The notes under the pieces: model-generated | Told to the model about the DNA's origin: nothing | The model's input: the letters and a program-made list of their open reading frames with translations, nothing else | The model's database searches: none | Translations under genes and position numbers: made by a program | Assembly (NCBI GenBank): GCA_008123405.1 | Contig: VSSA01000003.1 | Location: forward strand, 62,001-126,000 | Length of the DNA stretch: 64,000 bases | Direction: 5' to 3' | Source: Nocardioides sp. BGMRC 2183 | GTDB taxonomy: Bacteria > Actinomycetota > Actinomycetes > Propionibacteriales > Nocardioidaceae | Shown here: in pieces, positions 9,064 to 17,527 of the stretch | Position numbering within the stretch: the stretch's first letter is position 1 | Layout: the number at the start of each line of letters is the position of its first letter

Positions 9064-10377
9064 TTAGGGACGGGCGTAGTAGTCCGGCGCGATCCAGTAG
9101 TACATCGACTCCTCGGTCACCGGACGCCCGGTCCGCGGAGCGTGGATGATCATCCCGTTCCCGGTGTAGAGCGCCACGTGGTAGATCGAGGACGGGCTCC
9201 CGTCGCCCCAGAAGACCAAGTCGCCGGGCTGCAGCTGCGAGGGTGAGATCGGGGTGGAGGCCTCGTACTGCGCGACGGAGTAGTGCGGCAGCGACTTGCC
9301 GCCCGCCTGCCAGGCGCCCATGGTCAGCCCCGAGCAGTCCCAGGCCGACGGGCCGGCCGCCGCCCAGCGGTAGGGCTCACCGAGCTGCGCCCGGGCGAAG
9401 GCGATCGCCGCGCTCGCGCCCCCGGAGGCAGGCGGAATGTCGCCTCCGTCGTCGGGATCGGGCTGCGGGTCGGGCTGGGTCTCCGGCTGCGGCTCCGGCT
9501 CGTTGCTCGGATCCTGGCTCGGCTCGGGAGCGGTCGGTACGTCGTCACCGGGCGCCGGACGATCCTCCTCCTGCTGGGCCCGGGCGCGCTCCTCCGCGCG
9601 CTCCTGACGCTCACGGACCAACTCGACCGTGACGCCCTGGAGGCGGGCCAGGCGTCGTACCAGGCGGTCCTTGCGGGCGGCCGTGCTCGTGGCCACGGTG
9701 GCGGCGGCCGACGCGGCGGCCGAGGCGTCGTCACGCGCCTCCCGCGCGACGGTGGCGGCGTCGGTGGCGGCAGTGGCTGCCTGGTCGGCGGCGGTCTCGG
9801 CCTTCTCCGCCTCGTCGGCGGCGGTCGTGTACTTCTCGTGCTGGGTCTGCAGGGCGCCCTGGACGGTGTCGATGGCGGTGGCGTCGGAGAGCAGCGAGGA
9901 GACGCCGTCGGCGTCGAAGACCGCCGTGAGCGCGGTGAGGTCGATGTCGCTGCCGAGGGTGCTGACCAAGGTGCGGCGGTAGGTCTCTCGCTGCTCCGCT
10001 AGCCGGGTGTCGGCCCGCCGCGACGCCGCCTCGGCGGCACGCAGTTCTCGGCGGGCGACCTGTGCCTTCCACCGGGCTCCGTTGTAGGCCTCGGCGGCTT
10101 TGGCGGCGGCGACCGCGGCGCTCTCGGCGTTCGCGTTGGCGGTGGCGAGTGCGGCCTTCACCGACGCGACGTCGTCAAGGGCGGTGCGCTGGTCCTGGCG
10201 GGCCTCCCTGACGTCCTCGCGCGTCGGCCCCGGGTCGCCACCCGGCGCGGCCTGTGCCACCGGGACGGCGGTCGTGGCGGCGAGCGCGAGCGATCCGAGG
10301 ACGAGGGCGACGGAACGCCGACGGGCGGGTCGACGGGCTGGGCGCGGTCCGGTGGCGGGCACCTGGGCCTGGGGCAC
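9064..10377 (-). CDS. secreted NlpC/P60 peptidoglycan endopeptidase (RipA-like)
   Basis: Cell-wall hydrolase expected to cleave D-Glu/mDAP bonds in stem peptides. The 437-residue protein has a basic N-terminus and a signal peptide ending near residue 44 (VAQAAPG). A long Ala-rich coiled-coil region follows (about 55-260), then a Pro/Glu/Asp-rich linker (about 270-320), then the NlpC/P60 domain. The catalytic Cys is in WDCSGLTMGAW and the His in YHVALYTG. The coiled coil plus linker resembles mycobacterial RipA, where the N-terminal part restrains the hydrolase. The GTG start has AGGAG five bases upstream. Downstream is the 52-bp palindrome. Confidence 0.92.
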   Translation of the reverse strand: MPQAQVPATGPRPARRPARRRSVALVLGSLALAATTAVPVAQAAPGGDPGPTREDVREARQDQRTALDDVASVKAALATANANAESAAVAAAKAAEAYNGARWKAQVARRELRAAEAASRRADTRLAEQRETYRRTLVSTLGSDIDLTALTAVFDADGVSSLLSDATAIDTVQGALQTQHEKYTTAADEAEKAETAADQAATAATDAATVAREARDDASAAASAAATVATSTAARKDRLVRRLARLQGVTVELVRERQERAEERARAQQEEDRPAPGDDVPTAPEPSQDPSNEPEPQPETQPDPQPDPDDGGDIPPASGGASAAIAFARAQLGEPYRWAAAGPSAWDCSGLTMGAWQAGGKSLPHYSVAQYEASTPISPSQLQPGDLVFWGDGSPSSIYHVALYTGNGMIIHAPRTGRPVTEESMYYWIAPDYYARP

Positions 10378-10565
10378 CTGAGCTCCTCGGTTTCGACGGC
10401 GGGACGGTCACCGGGCAACAGCCACGGTCACCATGGGCAACGCGCGGCACGCTAGTCACTTTTGAACGCAGAAGGAACATTTCGTCCCAATTTTCTCAGA
10501 AACACCGGCGTGTCGCCTTGACGAACTACATGCTTGTAATTCACCAGCGCGGCCGATCACGCCTG
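10378..10565 (-). other. 5' region of the NlpC/P60 gene
   Basis: About 190 bases without a gene. The stretch near 10455-10550 is clearly less GC-rich than its surroundings and probably holds the promoter. Closer to the start there are direct copies of GGTGACCGT. Related cell-wall hydrolase genes often carry a c-di-AMP (ydaO) riboswitch here; I looked for its conserved core and could not recognise it. Confidence 0.4.
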
Positions 10566-10608
10566 AAAAAGCCGGACGCCGACCCACCCGCGACAGGTGG
10601 ATCGGCGT
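10566..10608 (-). terminator. intrinsic terminator after the PAP2 gene
   Basis: Read leftward, a 13-base arm (10608-10596) pairs with 10588-10576 with one mismatch around a seven-base loop, and TTTTT follows at 10570-10566. It lies 24 bases after the PAP2 stop. It is one of the few hairpins here with a real U-tract, and it would end the thiamine operon transcript if PAP2 belongs to it. Confidence 0.8.
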
Positions 10609-10631
10609 ACGCCAACGGTGACTGAATCAGG

Positions 10632-11831
10632 TCAGTCGGCGTCGATCGGGATCTTCGAGTTGGTCGTCGTCGGATGCGAGTGCAAGCCACGGTCGAACTT
10701 CTGCCCACTGGCGATACCGCCCAGGTAGAAGGCGAGGATCGCGATCGCCACACCCCCGATGTCGTCGGCCACGTAGTGCCAACCGAAGTAGAGCGTCGCG
10801 ATGACGGTGAGCCCGAAGTTCACCCAGAAGACCCAGTGCAGGATCTTGGACCGCACCGTGTACTGCACCATCAGCGCCCACAGCAGCGTGATCGCGACGT
10901 GCAGGCTGGCGAAGCCGGCCACCGAGTTCAGCGAGTCGGTGACCGTCGGGTCGTAGAGCACGCCGGTGCGGCCGCTGGTGATCGACTCCATCAGGTCCGT
11001 CGTCGGGGTGTGCACCAGGTCGGCGTACTCCGAGGGGTACTGGATGCCCGGGCCGAGCGTCGGCAGCAGGTAGTACGACAGCGTGCCGAGGGTCCAGCCG
11101 ATCACCTGCGAGGTGACGAACCAGTAGCCGTAGGAGACCGTGCGCGACCACACCAGCCAGACGGCGACCAGCAGGATCACCAGCGGCAGGTAGGTCAGAT
11201 AGATCTGGGACAGCACGAACGCGCTGATGTTGGTGCCGAAGATCGCGTGCAACACGTCGGAGGGGTCGTTGCCGAAGAAGAGGACCCGGTCCATGATGTG
11301 CAGCTCGCGGTCGAAGAGCAGCGCCTTGACCTCGCCGGGGCTGTCCGGATCCGGCCGGACGAACGGCAGGCTCGACTTCAGGTTCCGGTAGCAGACGTAG
11401 GTGATGTAGAAGCAGACCGTGCCGATGATGACCAGCGTCATCCGCTCCCGCGTCCAGTGCGTCTCCCAGCGCTCCCGGACCCGCTGCTTCATCGTGGGCC
11501 GCGGCTCGTCGTCGGCGTCCTCGCCCGCGCGGGCGCGGCGGACGGAGTCCGACACCCGGCCCCACGCGGCCCGGATCACCAGGTCCACCAGCAGCGCTGC
11601 CGCGAGGATCGAGAACGCGCGGAAGAACATGTCGATGAGCAGCACGATGCTGGAGAGCACGATGTTCGTCGGCATCACGTCGAACATCTCCAGCAGCCAG
11701 CTCAGCGAGGGACCGAGCAACTTGCCCTCGGGCTCGACCAGCGGCCGGTCGTACCGGACCGCCACGAAGAAGGCGCAGCCGAAGATTGCCGCGGCAGTGC
11801 CGATCAGGACGGTATAGGCGCGGCGGTACAC
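10632..11831 (-). CDS. PAP2-superfamily membrane phosphatase/inositolphosphotransferase
   Basis: Integral membrane protein of about 399 residues with six or more hydrophobic helices. It carries PAP2 signature pieces: GFASLHVAITLLWA (motif C2, catalytic His) and YFGWHYVADDIGG (motif C3, His and Asp). Such proteins dephosphorylate lipid phosphates or transfer phospho-head groups; this longer type resembles the Aur1/inositol phosphorylceramide synthase-like branch. I start at GTG 11831 (VYRRAYTVLIG), since earlier in-frame codons fall inside the ABC ATPase gene. It follows thiQ by 37 bases on the same strand, so it may be co-transcribed with the thiamine importer, though its function gives no obvious reason for that. 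Confidence 0.85.
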   Translation of the reverse strand: MYRRAYTVLIGTAAAIFGCAFFVAVRYDRPLVEPEGKLLGPSLSWLLEMFDVMPTNIVLSSIVLLIDMFFRAFSILAAALLVDLVIRAAWGRVSDSVRRARAGEDADDEPRPTMKQRVRERWETHWTRERMTLVIIGTVCFYITYVCYRNLKSSLPFVRPDPDSPGEVKALLFDRELHIMDRVLFFGNDPSDVLHAIFGTNISAFVLSQIYLTYLPLVILLVAVWLVWSRTVSYGYWFVTSQVIGWTLGTLSYYLLPTLGPGIQYPSEYADLVHTPTTDLMESITSGRTGVLYDPTVTDSLNSVAGFASLHVAITLLWALMVQYTVRSKILHWVFWVNFGLTVIATLYFGWHYVADDIGGVAIAILAFYLGGIASGQKFDRGLHSHPTTTNSKIPIDAD

Positions 11832-11868
11832 CCGACGGATTCTAGAGGTCGGGGCCCAGATGTCCCGT

Positions 11869-12861
11869 TCAGCCCTCAGCCAGCGGAGCCGTGCCCGCCT
11901 CGGCGACCCGCATCCGCACCGGGTCGCCGATCGCCGGGGACCATCCCGCCGGACCGGTCGCGTCCGCCTCGCCGACCCCGTCGACCTCGACCAGCAGTCG
12001 GGTCCCATCCGGGGTCGCCGTCGCCGCGAGCACGGTGCCGGTCAGGTCGCCTTCGGCACCGGCCCGCAGCGCCGAGGGCCGTACGGCGAGGCGCCGGGCG
12101 GTCCCGCCACTGAGCGTCGTGGCGGCCTCTCCGGCGAAGATCCGGGTGAAGCCGAGGAACCGGGCCGCCTCCTCGTCGACCGGAGCCGACCAGACCTGAC
12201 GGGTGCTGCCCTCCTGGACGATCCGGCCCCGGCGCATCACGGCGAGCCGGTCGGCGAGGGCGAACGCCTCCTCCTGGTCGTGGGTGACCAGCAGTGCCGT
12301 CGTACCGGACTCGCGGAGGATGCGGCGCAGGTCGGTGGCGAGCCGCTCCCGCAGGGTCGCGTCGAGTGCGCTGAGCGGTTCGTCGAGCAGCACCAGTCGA
12401 GGGCGCGCGGCCAGGCAGCGGGCCAGTGCCACCCGTTGCCGCTCGCCCCCCGACAGGGTGCGGGGCAGGCGGTCGGCGTACCCCTCGAGGCCGACCAGGT
12501 CGAGCAGTTCGGCGACCCGGGCGCGGCGCTCACGACGCCCGGCGGCAGGCCGGTCGGTGCGGTTGCGCAGTCCGTAGCCGATGTTGCGCGCCACGGTGAG
12601 GTGGTCGAAGAGCTGCCCGTCCTGGAACATCAGCGCGAATCCGCGTCGGTGGGTCGGCACCCGGCTCAGGTCGGACCCGTCCCAGGCGACGGTACCGGCG
12701 ACCAGCGGCTCGACTCCGGCGACGGCGCGCAGCAGTGTCGACTTGCCGCAGCCCGAGGGCCCCAGCACCGCAGTGATCTCCCCGGTCGGCACGTGCAGGT
12801 CGACATCGTCGACGGCGACCGTGTCGCCGAGCTCGACCCGGGCTCCGGCTACTTCCAGCAT
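11869..12861 (-). CDS. thiQ: thiamine ABC transporter ATP-binding protein
   Basis: Cytoplasmic ATPase that powers the importer. The 330-residue protein has Walker A GPSGCGKST, Q-loop MFQDG, the signature LSGGERQRVALARCL, Walker B LVLLDEPLSALD and H-loop LLVTHDQEE. A C-terminal TOBE-like extension follows (about residues 240-330), as in CUT1/FbpC-type ATPases. ATG 12861 is chosen because AAGGAGGGG lies upstream. The family alone would allow iron or thiamine; the TPP riboswitch at the head of this operon decides for thiamine or a precursor. It lies 34 bases after the permease gene. Confidence 0.9.
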   Translation of the reverse strand: MLEVAGARVELGDTVAVDDVDLHVPTGEITAVLGPSGCGKSTLLRAVAGVEPLVAGTVAWDGSDLSRVPTHRRGFALMFQDGQLFDHLTVARNIGYGLRNRTDRPAAGRRERRARVAELLDLVGLEGYADRLPRTLSGGERQRVALARCLAARPRLVLLDEPLSALDATLRERLATDLRRILRESGTTALLVTHDQEEAFALADRLAVMRRGRIVQEGSTRQVWSAPVDEEAARFLGFTRIFAGEAATTLSGGTARRLAVRPSALRAGAEGDLTGTVLAATATPDGTRLLVEVDGVGEADATGPAGWSPAIGDPVRMRVAEAGTAPLAEG

Positions 12862-12895
12862 GGGCTGTCCCCTCCTTCGGTCGCCCTCTTTGCCC

Positions 12896-14563
12896 TCACA
12901 GCGCACCCACCCCCGGCACCCGGAGCCGTTCCACCGCCAGGATGACGATCGTGGTGACCGTGGCCAGCACCACCGAGGCGGCCATCGCCACCTGGAAGTT
13001 CGCCGGGTCCGGGGTGCCGATCAGGCGGAAGATCACCACCGGCAGCGTCGGTGTCTCCGGACGCACCAGGAACGCAGTGGCACCGAACTCGCCGAGCGAG
13101 ACAGCGAACGCGAAGCCGGCGGCAGCCAGCACGGGCCGCCACAGCACACTCAGGTCGACCGTGCGCAGCACCCGCCACGGTCCGGCCCCCAACGACGCCG
13201 CGGCCTGCCGCTGTCGGTCATCGATCCCCGCCAGGACCGGTACCAGCACCCGGATGACCAGCGGCAGCGCCACCAGCGCCTGGGCGATCGGCACCAGCAC
13301 CGGACTGGACCGCAGATCGAGCGGCGGCTCGTCCAGAGTGATCAGGAAGCCGAAGCCGAGGGTGACCGCCGAGACGCCGAGCGGCAGCATGAAGAGCCCG
13401 TCGAAGAGTGCCCTCAGCCGGCGGCCGCCGGGCGAGCGGACCTGCCGGGTCACCACGAACGCGACCAGGAGTCCCAAGGTGAGGGACATCCACGTCGCAT
13501 CCAGCCCGATCCGCAACGAGTTCTCCAGTGCCTCGGTCACCGGCACCCGCAGCACCCCGCCACCGATCGCGTTGCCGGCATCGGTCCCCGAACCTCCGAG
13601 CGCCCGATACGCCGCCAGCGACCAGGTGCCGTCCGGGCGCAGCGAGGAGAGCACCAGGGCCAGGATCGGTGCCGCGACAGCGGTCAGCACCACCACGGTC
13701 GCCGCGATCGCCGGCAGGTCGCGGCGACGGGGACGGGCGGGCGTGGCGGGCACGCGTCGTACAGTCGGGTCGGGGACGCGGCGCAGCCGGGCCGCGACCG
13801 CCAACAGCACCACCACCGAGACCAGCTGGACCAGTGAGAGCGCCGCCGCCGCACTGAGCTCGGGCACACCGGTGATCGCCCCGGTGGTGAGCAGGTAGAT
13901 CTCTGTCTCGACCGAGGAGTAGCGCACCCCGCCGAGGGTGAGCACCACCCCGAACCCGGTGGCACAGAAGAGGAAGACCACCGAGGCCGCCGAGACCACG
14001 GCCGGACGCAACGCCGGCACCGTCACCGTCCACCACACCCGCCAAGGGCTGGCGCCGAGCGCGGCGGCGGCCTCGGCTGGTCGACGGTCCAGCGCCTCCC
14101 AGGCGGTGCCGACGGTGCGGATCACCACCGCGATGTTGAAGAAGGCCAGGCCGGCGACGATCGCGACCGGGGTGCCGTCGAGGCCGAGGAAGCCGAACGG
14201 CCCGCCCGGCCGGAGAAGCTGGCGGATGGCGATGCCGACCACCACGGTCGGCAGCACGAAGGGGACCAGCAGCGCGGCACGGACCAGGCCGCGCCCCGGG
14301 AAGCGCAACCGATAGAGCACGTACGCCGCCGGCAGGCCGGCCACCAGCGCCACCAGGGTGGCCGTGCCGGCGGTCCACACGGTGAACCAGACCACCCGGC
14401 CGGTCCGGGGCCAGCCCAGCACCTCGATCACGGCACCGGGGTCGAAGGTGCCGTCGGGGAAGAAGCCGCGCTGCACCATGCCGGCGACCGGCAGCACGAA
14501 GAAGACCGCCAGCACCACCGTGGGCACCGCGGCCAGGGCGAGCAGCGCAAGCCGACGCCTCAT
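12896..14563 (-). CDS. thiP: thiamine ABC transporter permease (fused two-domain)
   Basis: A 555-residue inner-membrane permease with about twelve helices, made of two homologous halves. Each half has an EAA loop for docking the ATPase: EAAAALGASPWRVWWTV in the first and QAAASLGAGPWRVLRTV in the second. A fused double permease is the ThiP/FbpB arrangement. The TPP riboswitch upstream of the operon and the adjacent binding protein point to thiamine, thiamine phosphate or a pyrimidine precursor. It starts at ATG 14563, 38 bases after thiB, across a small tandem repeat. Confidence 0.9.
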   Translation of the reverse strand: MRRRLALLALAAVPTVVLAVFFVLPVAGMVQRGFFPDGTFDPGAVIEVLGWPRTGRVVWFTVWTAGTATLVALVAGLPAAYVLYRLRFPGRGLVRAALLVPFVLPTVVVGIAIRQLLRPGGPFGFLGLDGTPVAIVAGLAFFNIAVVIRTVGTAWEALDRRPAEAAAALGASPWRVWWTVTVPALRPAVVSAASVVFLFCATGFGVVLTLGGVRYSSVETEIYLLTTGAITGVPELSAAAALSLVQLVSVVVLLAVAARLRRVPDPTVRRVPATPARPRRRDLPAIAATVVVLTAVAAPILALVLSSLRPDGTWSLAAYRALGGSGTDAGNAIGGGVLRVPVTEALENSLRIGLDATWMSLTLGLLVAFVVTRQVRSPGGRRLRALFDGLFMLPLGVSAVTLGFGFLITLDEPPLDLRSSPVLVPIAQALVALPLVIRVLVPVLAGIDDRQRQAAASLGAGPWRVLRTVDLSVLWRPVLAAAGFAFAVSLGEFGATAFLVRPETPTLPVVIFRLIGTPDPANFQVAMAASVVLATVTTIVILAVERLRVPGVGAL

Positions 14564-14569
14564 CCCCGA

Positions 14570-14612
14570 TGCCTCACGACCAGTGCCTCACGACCAGTGC
14601 CTCAACGACTAG
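14570..14612. repeat. 14-bp tandem repeat spanning the thiB stop codon
   Basis: TGCCTCACGACCAG occurs at 14570-14583 and 14584-14597, followed by a one-base-longer variant at 14598-14612 that contains the last codons and stop of thiB. The array fills the thiB-thiP gap. Confidence 0.8.
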
Positions 14613-15708
14613 TGATCTCCGACCACGTGGTCAGCCACTCACGGCGGTGCTCGGCGATCTCCTCGGGGGCGACCTCCACGGTCGACTCGGGCTGCTCGGC
14701 GAAGGCCGCCCAGTCCTTCGGCAGCTCCGCTTCCTGATCGACCGGGAAGACGTACATGCTCGTCGGCAGCTCGGCCTGCACCTCGGGGCTGAGCAACCAG
14801 TCGACGACCGCCCGCGCACCATCGGGGTTCTGCGCGCCCTCCAGGACGCCGGCGTACTCGACCTGGCGGAAGCAGGTGTCGAGCAGCGCGGCAGTGGTGG
14901 TCTCACCGTCCTCGACGGTGAAGGCCGGCGAGGTGTCGTAGGAGAGCACGATCGGCCGGTCGCCGCCAGCATGGGTGAAGTCGACGTAGTAGGCGTCCTC
15001 CCAGCCCTTCACCACCTTCGCCCCGTTGGCCACCAGGTCCTGCCAGTAGTCGGCCCACTCCTCGCCGTAGGAGCCGATCGTGGCCAGCAGGAACGCCATC
15101 CCCGGCGTGCTCGTCGTCGCACCGGAGGTGACGAACAGGTCCTGGTAGGCGGGGTCGGTCAGGTCGTCGAGCGAGCTCGGCGGCTCGATGCCCTCCTGGT
15201 CGAACCACGCGGTGTCGACGTTGACGCAGACGTTGCCGGTGTCGACCGGGGTGAGCTGCCGCTCCCCGTCCTCACCGTCGCCGGGCAACACCAGCTCGTC
15301 GGCGCCGGCGGGCAGCTCGGCGTCGTACGGCGCGAAGACGTCCGCGTCCAGGACGGAGCCGGCGAAGGTGTTGTCCACACCGAAAGCGACGTCGCCGAGC
15401 GGGTCGCCCTCGGTGATCTGCAGCTTGGAGGTCAGCTCGCCGCCGTCGCCGGCCGGGCTGTGCACCAGGGTGTAGCCCGACTCCCGCTCGAAGTCGCGGA
15501 CCAGCTTCTTGGGCAGCGAGAAGCTGTCGTGGGTGACCAGCACCACCTCTCCCGACCCGCGCGCCGCCGGAGAGGTGGCGTCGTCACCGCCGGAGGAGTC
15601 CTCCTCGCCGAGCAGCGAGCAGCCGGTGGCGGTCAGCAACAGGAGGGTGCTGCCGAGCAACGCCGACCGACGACGGGCACGGGTGGAGCGGATGGATCGA
15701 GAAGCCAC
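14602..15708 (-). CDS. thiB: thiamine ABC transporter substrate-binding lipoprotein
   Basis: Extracytoplasmic binding protein of 368 residues. It has an Arg-rich N-terminus, a hydrophobic segment and lipobox LLTATGC, so it should be lipid-anchored at Cys30. Family stretches include VVLVTHDSFSLPKKLV, GDVAFGVDNTFAG, and the domain around PIVLSYDTSPAFTV, which fit the ThiB family (TIGR01254-like). GTG 15708 is only six bases after the end of the TPP riboswitch. Its Shine-Dalgarno (AGGGAG, at 15721-15716) lies within the 3' strand of the riboswitch P1 stem, so ligand binding should occlude it. It is the first gene of thiB-thiP-thiQ. Confidence 0.93.
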   Translation of the reverse strand: MASRSIRSTRARRRSALLGSTLLLLTATGCSLLGEEDSSGGDDATSPAARGSGEVVLVTHDSFSLPKKLVRDFERESGYTLVHSPAGDGGELTSKLQITEGDPLGDVAFGVDNTFAGSVLDADVFAPYDAELPAGADELVLPGDGEDGERQLTPVDTGNVCVNVDTAWFDQEGIEPPSSLDDLTDPAYQDLFVTSGATTSTPGMAFLLATIGSYGEEWADYWQDLVANGAKVVKGWEDAYYVDFTHAGGDRPIVLSYDTSPAFTVEDGETTTAALLDTCFRQVEYAGVLEGAQNPDGARAVVDWLLSPEVQAELPTSMYVFPVDQEAELPKDWAAFAEQPESTVEVAPEEIAEHRREWLTTWSEITSR

Positions 15709-15714
15709 GTTTGG

Positions 15715-15823
15715 ACTCCCTTCGCCGGTACTAGCCGGATCAGGTTCGGAGGGTCTGCGGCCGCGGACCCGACTCTCGTCGGCAGTCCTCCCGCACTCTC
15801 AGCACGCTCGGTCGTGCTCCCCT
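15715..15823 (-). promoter_or_regulatory. TPP riboswitch (THI element)
   Basis: Read leftward, the element contains the conserved pyrimidine-sensing GCTGAGAGTGC and, after a variable P3 arm, ACCCTCCGAACCTGATCC then CTAGTACCGGCGAAGGGAG. These are the core and closing strand of the thi box. The closing strand includes the thiB ribosome-binding site, so control is most likely at translation initiation, with thiamine pyrophosphate repressing uptake. Confidence 0.95.
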
Positions 15824-15871
15824 GTCTTGTCGCTCCAGCCTAGCCCCGGTCCGGGCGCTAGCCTCCGGCGG

Positions 15872-16351
15872 GTGGAGATCACCCAGCGCGCGTTCGACGC
15901 CCTCACCCCCACCGAGCTGTACGACGTCGCGCGGCTGCGCCAGGACGTATTCGTCGTCGAGCAGGCCTGCCCCTACCCCGACCTCGACGGCCGCGACACC
16001 GAGCCCACCGCCGTCCACGTCTTGCTCCACCTCGGCGACGGTGCCGAGCGCCACCTCGCCGGGTGCGCCCGGGTGTTGGTGGACGAGGTCCCTGAGAAGG
16101 AAGGCGCCGCCGGGCCGGTGTGGCGGATCGGCCGGATCGCGCTGGTCAGGTCGGCGCGCGGCCAGGGGCTCTCCACACCACTGATGGAGGGCGCGCTACG
16201 GGTGTGCGCCGCGGCCGTCGAACGTGACGTCGTCCTGGATGCGCAGTCGCCCCTGGTCGGGTTCTACGCCGGGTTCGGCTTCGCCCCCGACGGCCCGGAG
16301 TTCCTCGAGGACGGCATCCCGCACACCCCCATGCGCCGCCAGGCAGGTTGA
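15872..16351 (+). CDS. GNAT-family N-acetyltransferase (ElaA type)
   Basis: Small acetyltransferase of 159 residues; the substrate is unknown. The start of the domain (LYDVARLRQDVFVVEQ) and the PYPDLDGRD segment match the ElaA subgroup. The acetyl-CoA loop appears as RIGRIALVRSARGQGLSTPLM, and QSPLVGFYAGFGFAPDGPEF is the usual C-terminal part. GTG 15872 is chosen because the frame upstream is the antisense of the TPP riboswitch and thiB. It is divergent from thiB and convergent with the MBL gene; 22-bp repeats lie between the two stops. Confidence 0.85.
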   Translation: MEITQRAFDALTPTELYDVARLRQDVFVVEQACPYPDLDGRDTEPTAVHVLLHLGDGAERHLAGCARVLVDEVPEKEGAAGPVWRIGRIALVRSARGQGLSTPLMEGALRVCAAAVERDVVLDAQSPLVGFYAGFGFAPDGPEFLEDGIPHTPMRRQAG

Positions 16352-16364
16352 ATCCGCTTTTCGG

Positions 16365-16420
16365 GCCCCTTCAGTCGTACTTTCGGGCCCCTTCGGTCGT
16401 ACCTTCGGGCCCCTTCAGTC
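16365..16420. repeat. 22-bp tandem repeats (family A, locus 1)
   Basis: Complete units lie at 16377-16398 and 16399-16420, with a partial copy before them. On the minus strand the unit reads GACTGAAGGGGCCCGAAGGTAC with small changes. The first minus-strand copy contains the stop codon of the MBL gene (TGA). A related array with the same 22-base period lies at 38055-38132. Confidence 0.85.
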
Positions 16421-17527
16421 GGTCTCGACGACCGGGGCGAAGACGACACCATCAGGGTGATTCGCACTGGTCGCCAGAGCGCGAGCCTCCAGCAGTTCCA
16501 GGTGCGCCTTGGTCTCCATCGCCGCCATCCCCATGCTGAACGCGTCGAGCGTGTCGTAGGCGTGCTCGTGGCGGGTCCAGCCGAGATCGCCGGCGACCAG
16601 GTGAGCGGTCGCCGTACCGCGGGAGCGCAGCGACGTCAGGCACTGCTCGAGCCGGTGCTCGTGATGCGCGAGCAACTCGTCCACCCGCTGGTGGGTGGAC
16701 GGGGCCACCGGACCGTGAGCGGGCAGGATCCGCAGGTCGGGCAAGGTGCGCACCCGGGTCAGCGACGCCATGAACTCACCCAGCGGCTGGTCCGAGGCCG
16801 GCACCGTGAACCCGATCGACGGGGTGATCGTGGGCAGCACGTGGTCCCCGGAGAAGAGCACGCCCTCGGCCTGCTCGGCGAAGACGTAGTGGCCCGGCGT
16901 GTGCCCGGGCGTGTGCACCGCGTCCAACGTGCGGGCGCCGACGGTGAAGGTCCGGTCGCCCTCGATCCAGGTGTCCGGGAAGGCCCAGTCGGTCGACTTC
17001 GGCAACTCGCCGGGGCCGCCGTCACCCCACTGTTCCGCCACCTCGCCAGCCCCCGCGGTCCGCAGCACCGCCAGGAACGGGCTCTCCTCGATCCCGCCGG
17101 CGCTGGCGTCGTGGAGCAGCTCGAGGGCCGGCTTCTCCTCGATGCCGAGCGCCACGTCGGCGCCGACTTCGCTGCCCAGCACCCGGGCCATCGTGTAGTG
17201 GTCGCGGTGGACATGGGTGACCAGGAAGCGCTTGATGTCGCCGAAGCCGGCGCCCACGCTGCGCAGGCACCGGTCGAGGATCTCGCGGGCCTGCGGGATT
17301 GCCCAACCGCCGTCGACCAGGGTGAAACCGTCGTCACCGGCGATCGCGTAGACGTTGACCGCCTTCAGCGCATCCATCGGCAGCGGCAGCGGGATCCGGA
17401 AGATGCCGTCGGCGACCTTCCAGGCTCCTTCGTCGGCCCAGTGCCGACCGCTGTCGGGCGAGATCGCCTTACCGGTGCTGACCCCGCTCCCCTGCTGCTG
17501 TGTGCCCTGCTCGCTGGTCTGACTCAC
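16415..17527 (-). CDS. metallo-beta-lactamase-fold hydrolase
   Basis: Zinc hydrolase of 370 residues. The metal motif is THVHRDHYT (HxHxDH), followed by HTPGHTPGHYVF, FSGDHVLP and a late ILPAHGPV, the full ligand set of the fold. A ligand-binding or C-terminal helical extension follows (about 280-370), as in MBL hydrolases of acyl-CoA and aromatic catabolism clusters. It overlaps the SDR gene by four bases (ATGA), making it the third gene of a DapB-like/SDR/MBL operon. The natural substrate cannot be inferred beyond a likely thioester, lactone or phosphoester. Confidence 0.87.
   Translation of the reverse strand: MSQTSEQGTQQQGSGVSTGKAISPDSGRHWADEGAWKVADGIFRIPLPLPMDALKAVNVYAIAGDDGFTLVDGGWAIPQAREILDRCLRSVGAGFGDIKRFLVTHVHRDHYTMARVLGSEVGADVALGIEEKPALELLHDASAGGIEESPFLAVLRTAGAGEVAEQWGDGGPGELPKSTDWAFPDTWIEGDRTFTVGARTLDAVHTPGHTPGHYVFAEQAEGVLFSGDHVLPTITPSIGFTVPASDQPLGEFMASLTRVRTLPDLRILPAHGPVAPSTHQRVDELLAHHEHRLEQCLTSLRSRGTATAHLVAGDLGWTRHEHAYDTLDAFSMGMAAMETKAHLELLEARALATSANHPDGVVFAPVVETD

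Noticed and set aside
10378-10565. c-di-AMP (ydaO) riboswitch upstream of the NlpC/P60 gene
   Set aside because: Expected from related genes, but the conserved core could not be recognised in this stretch.
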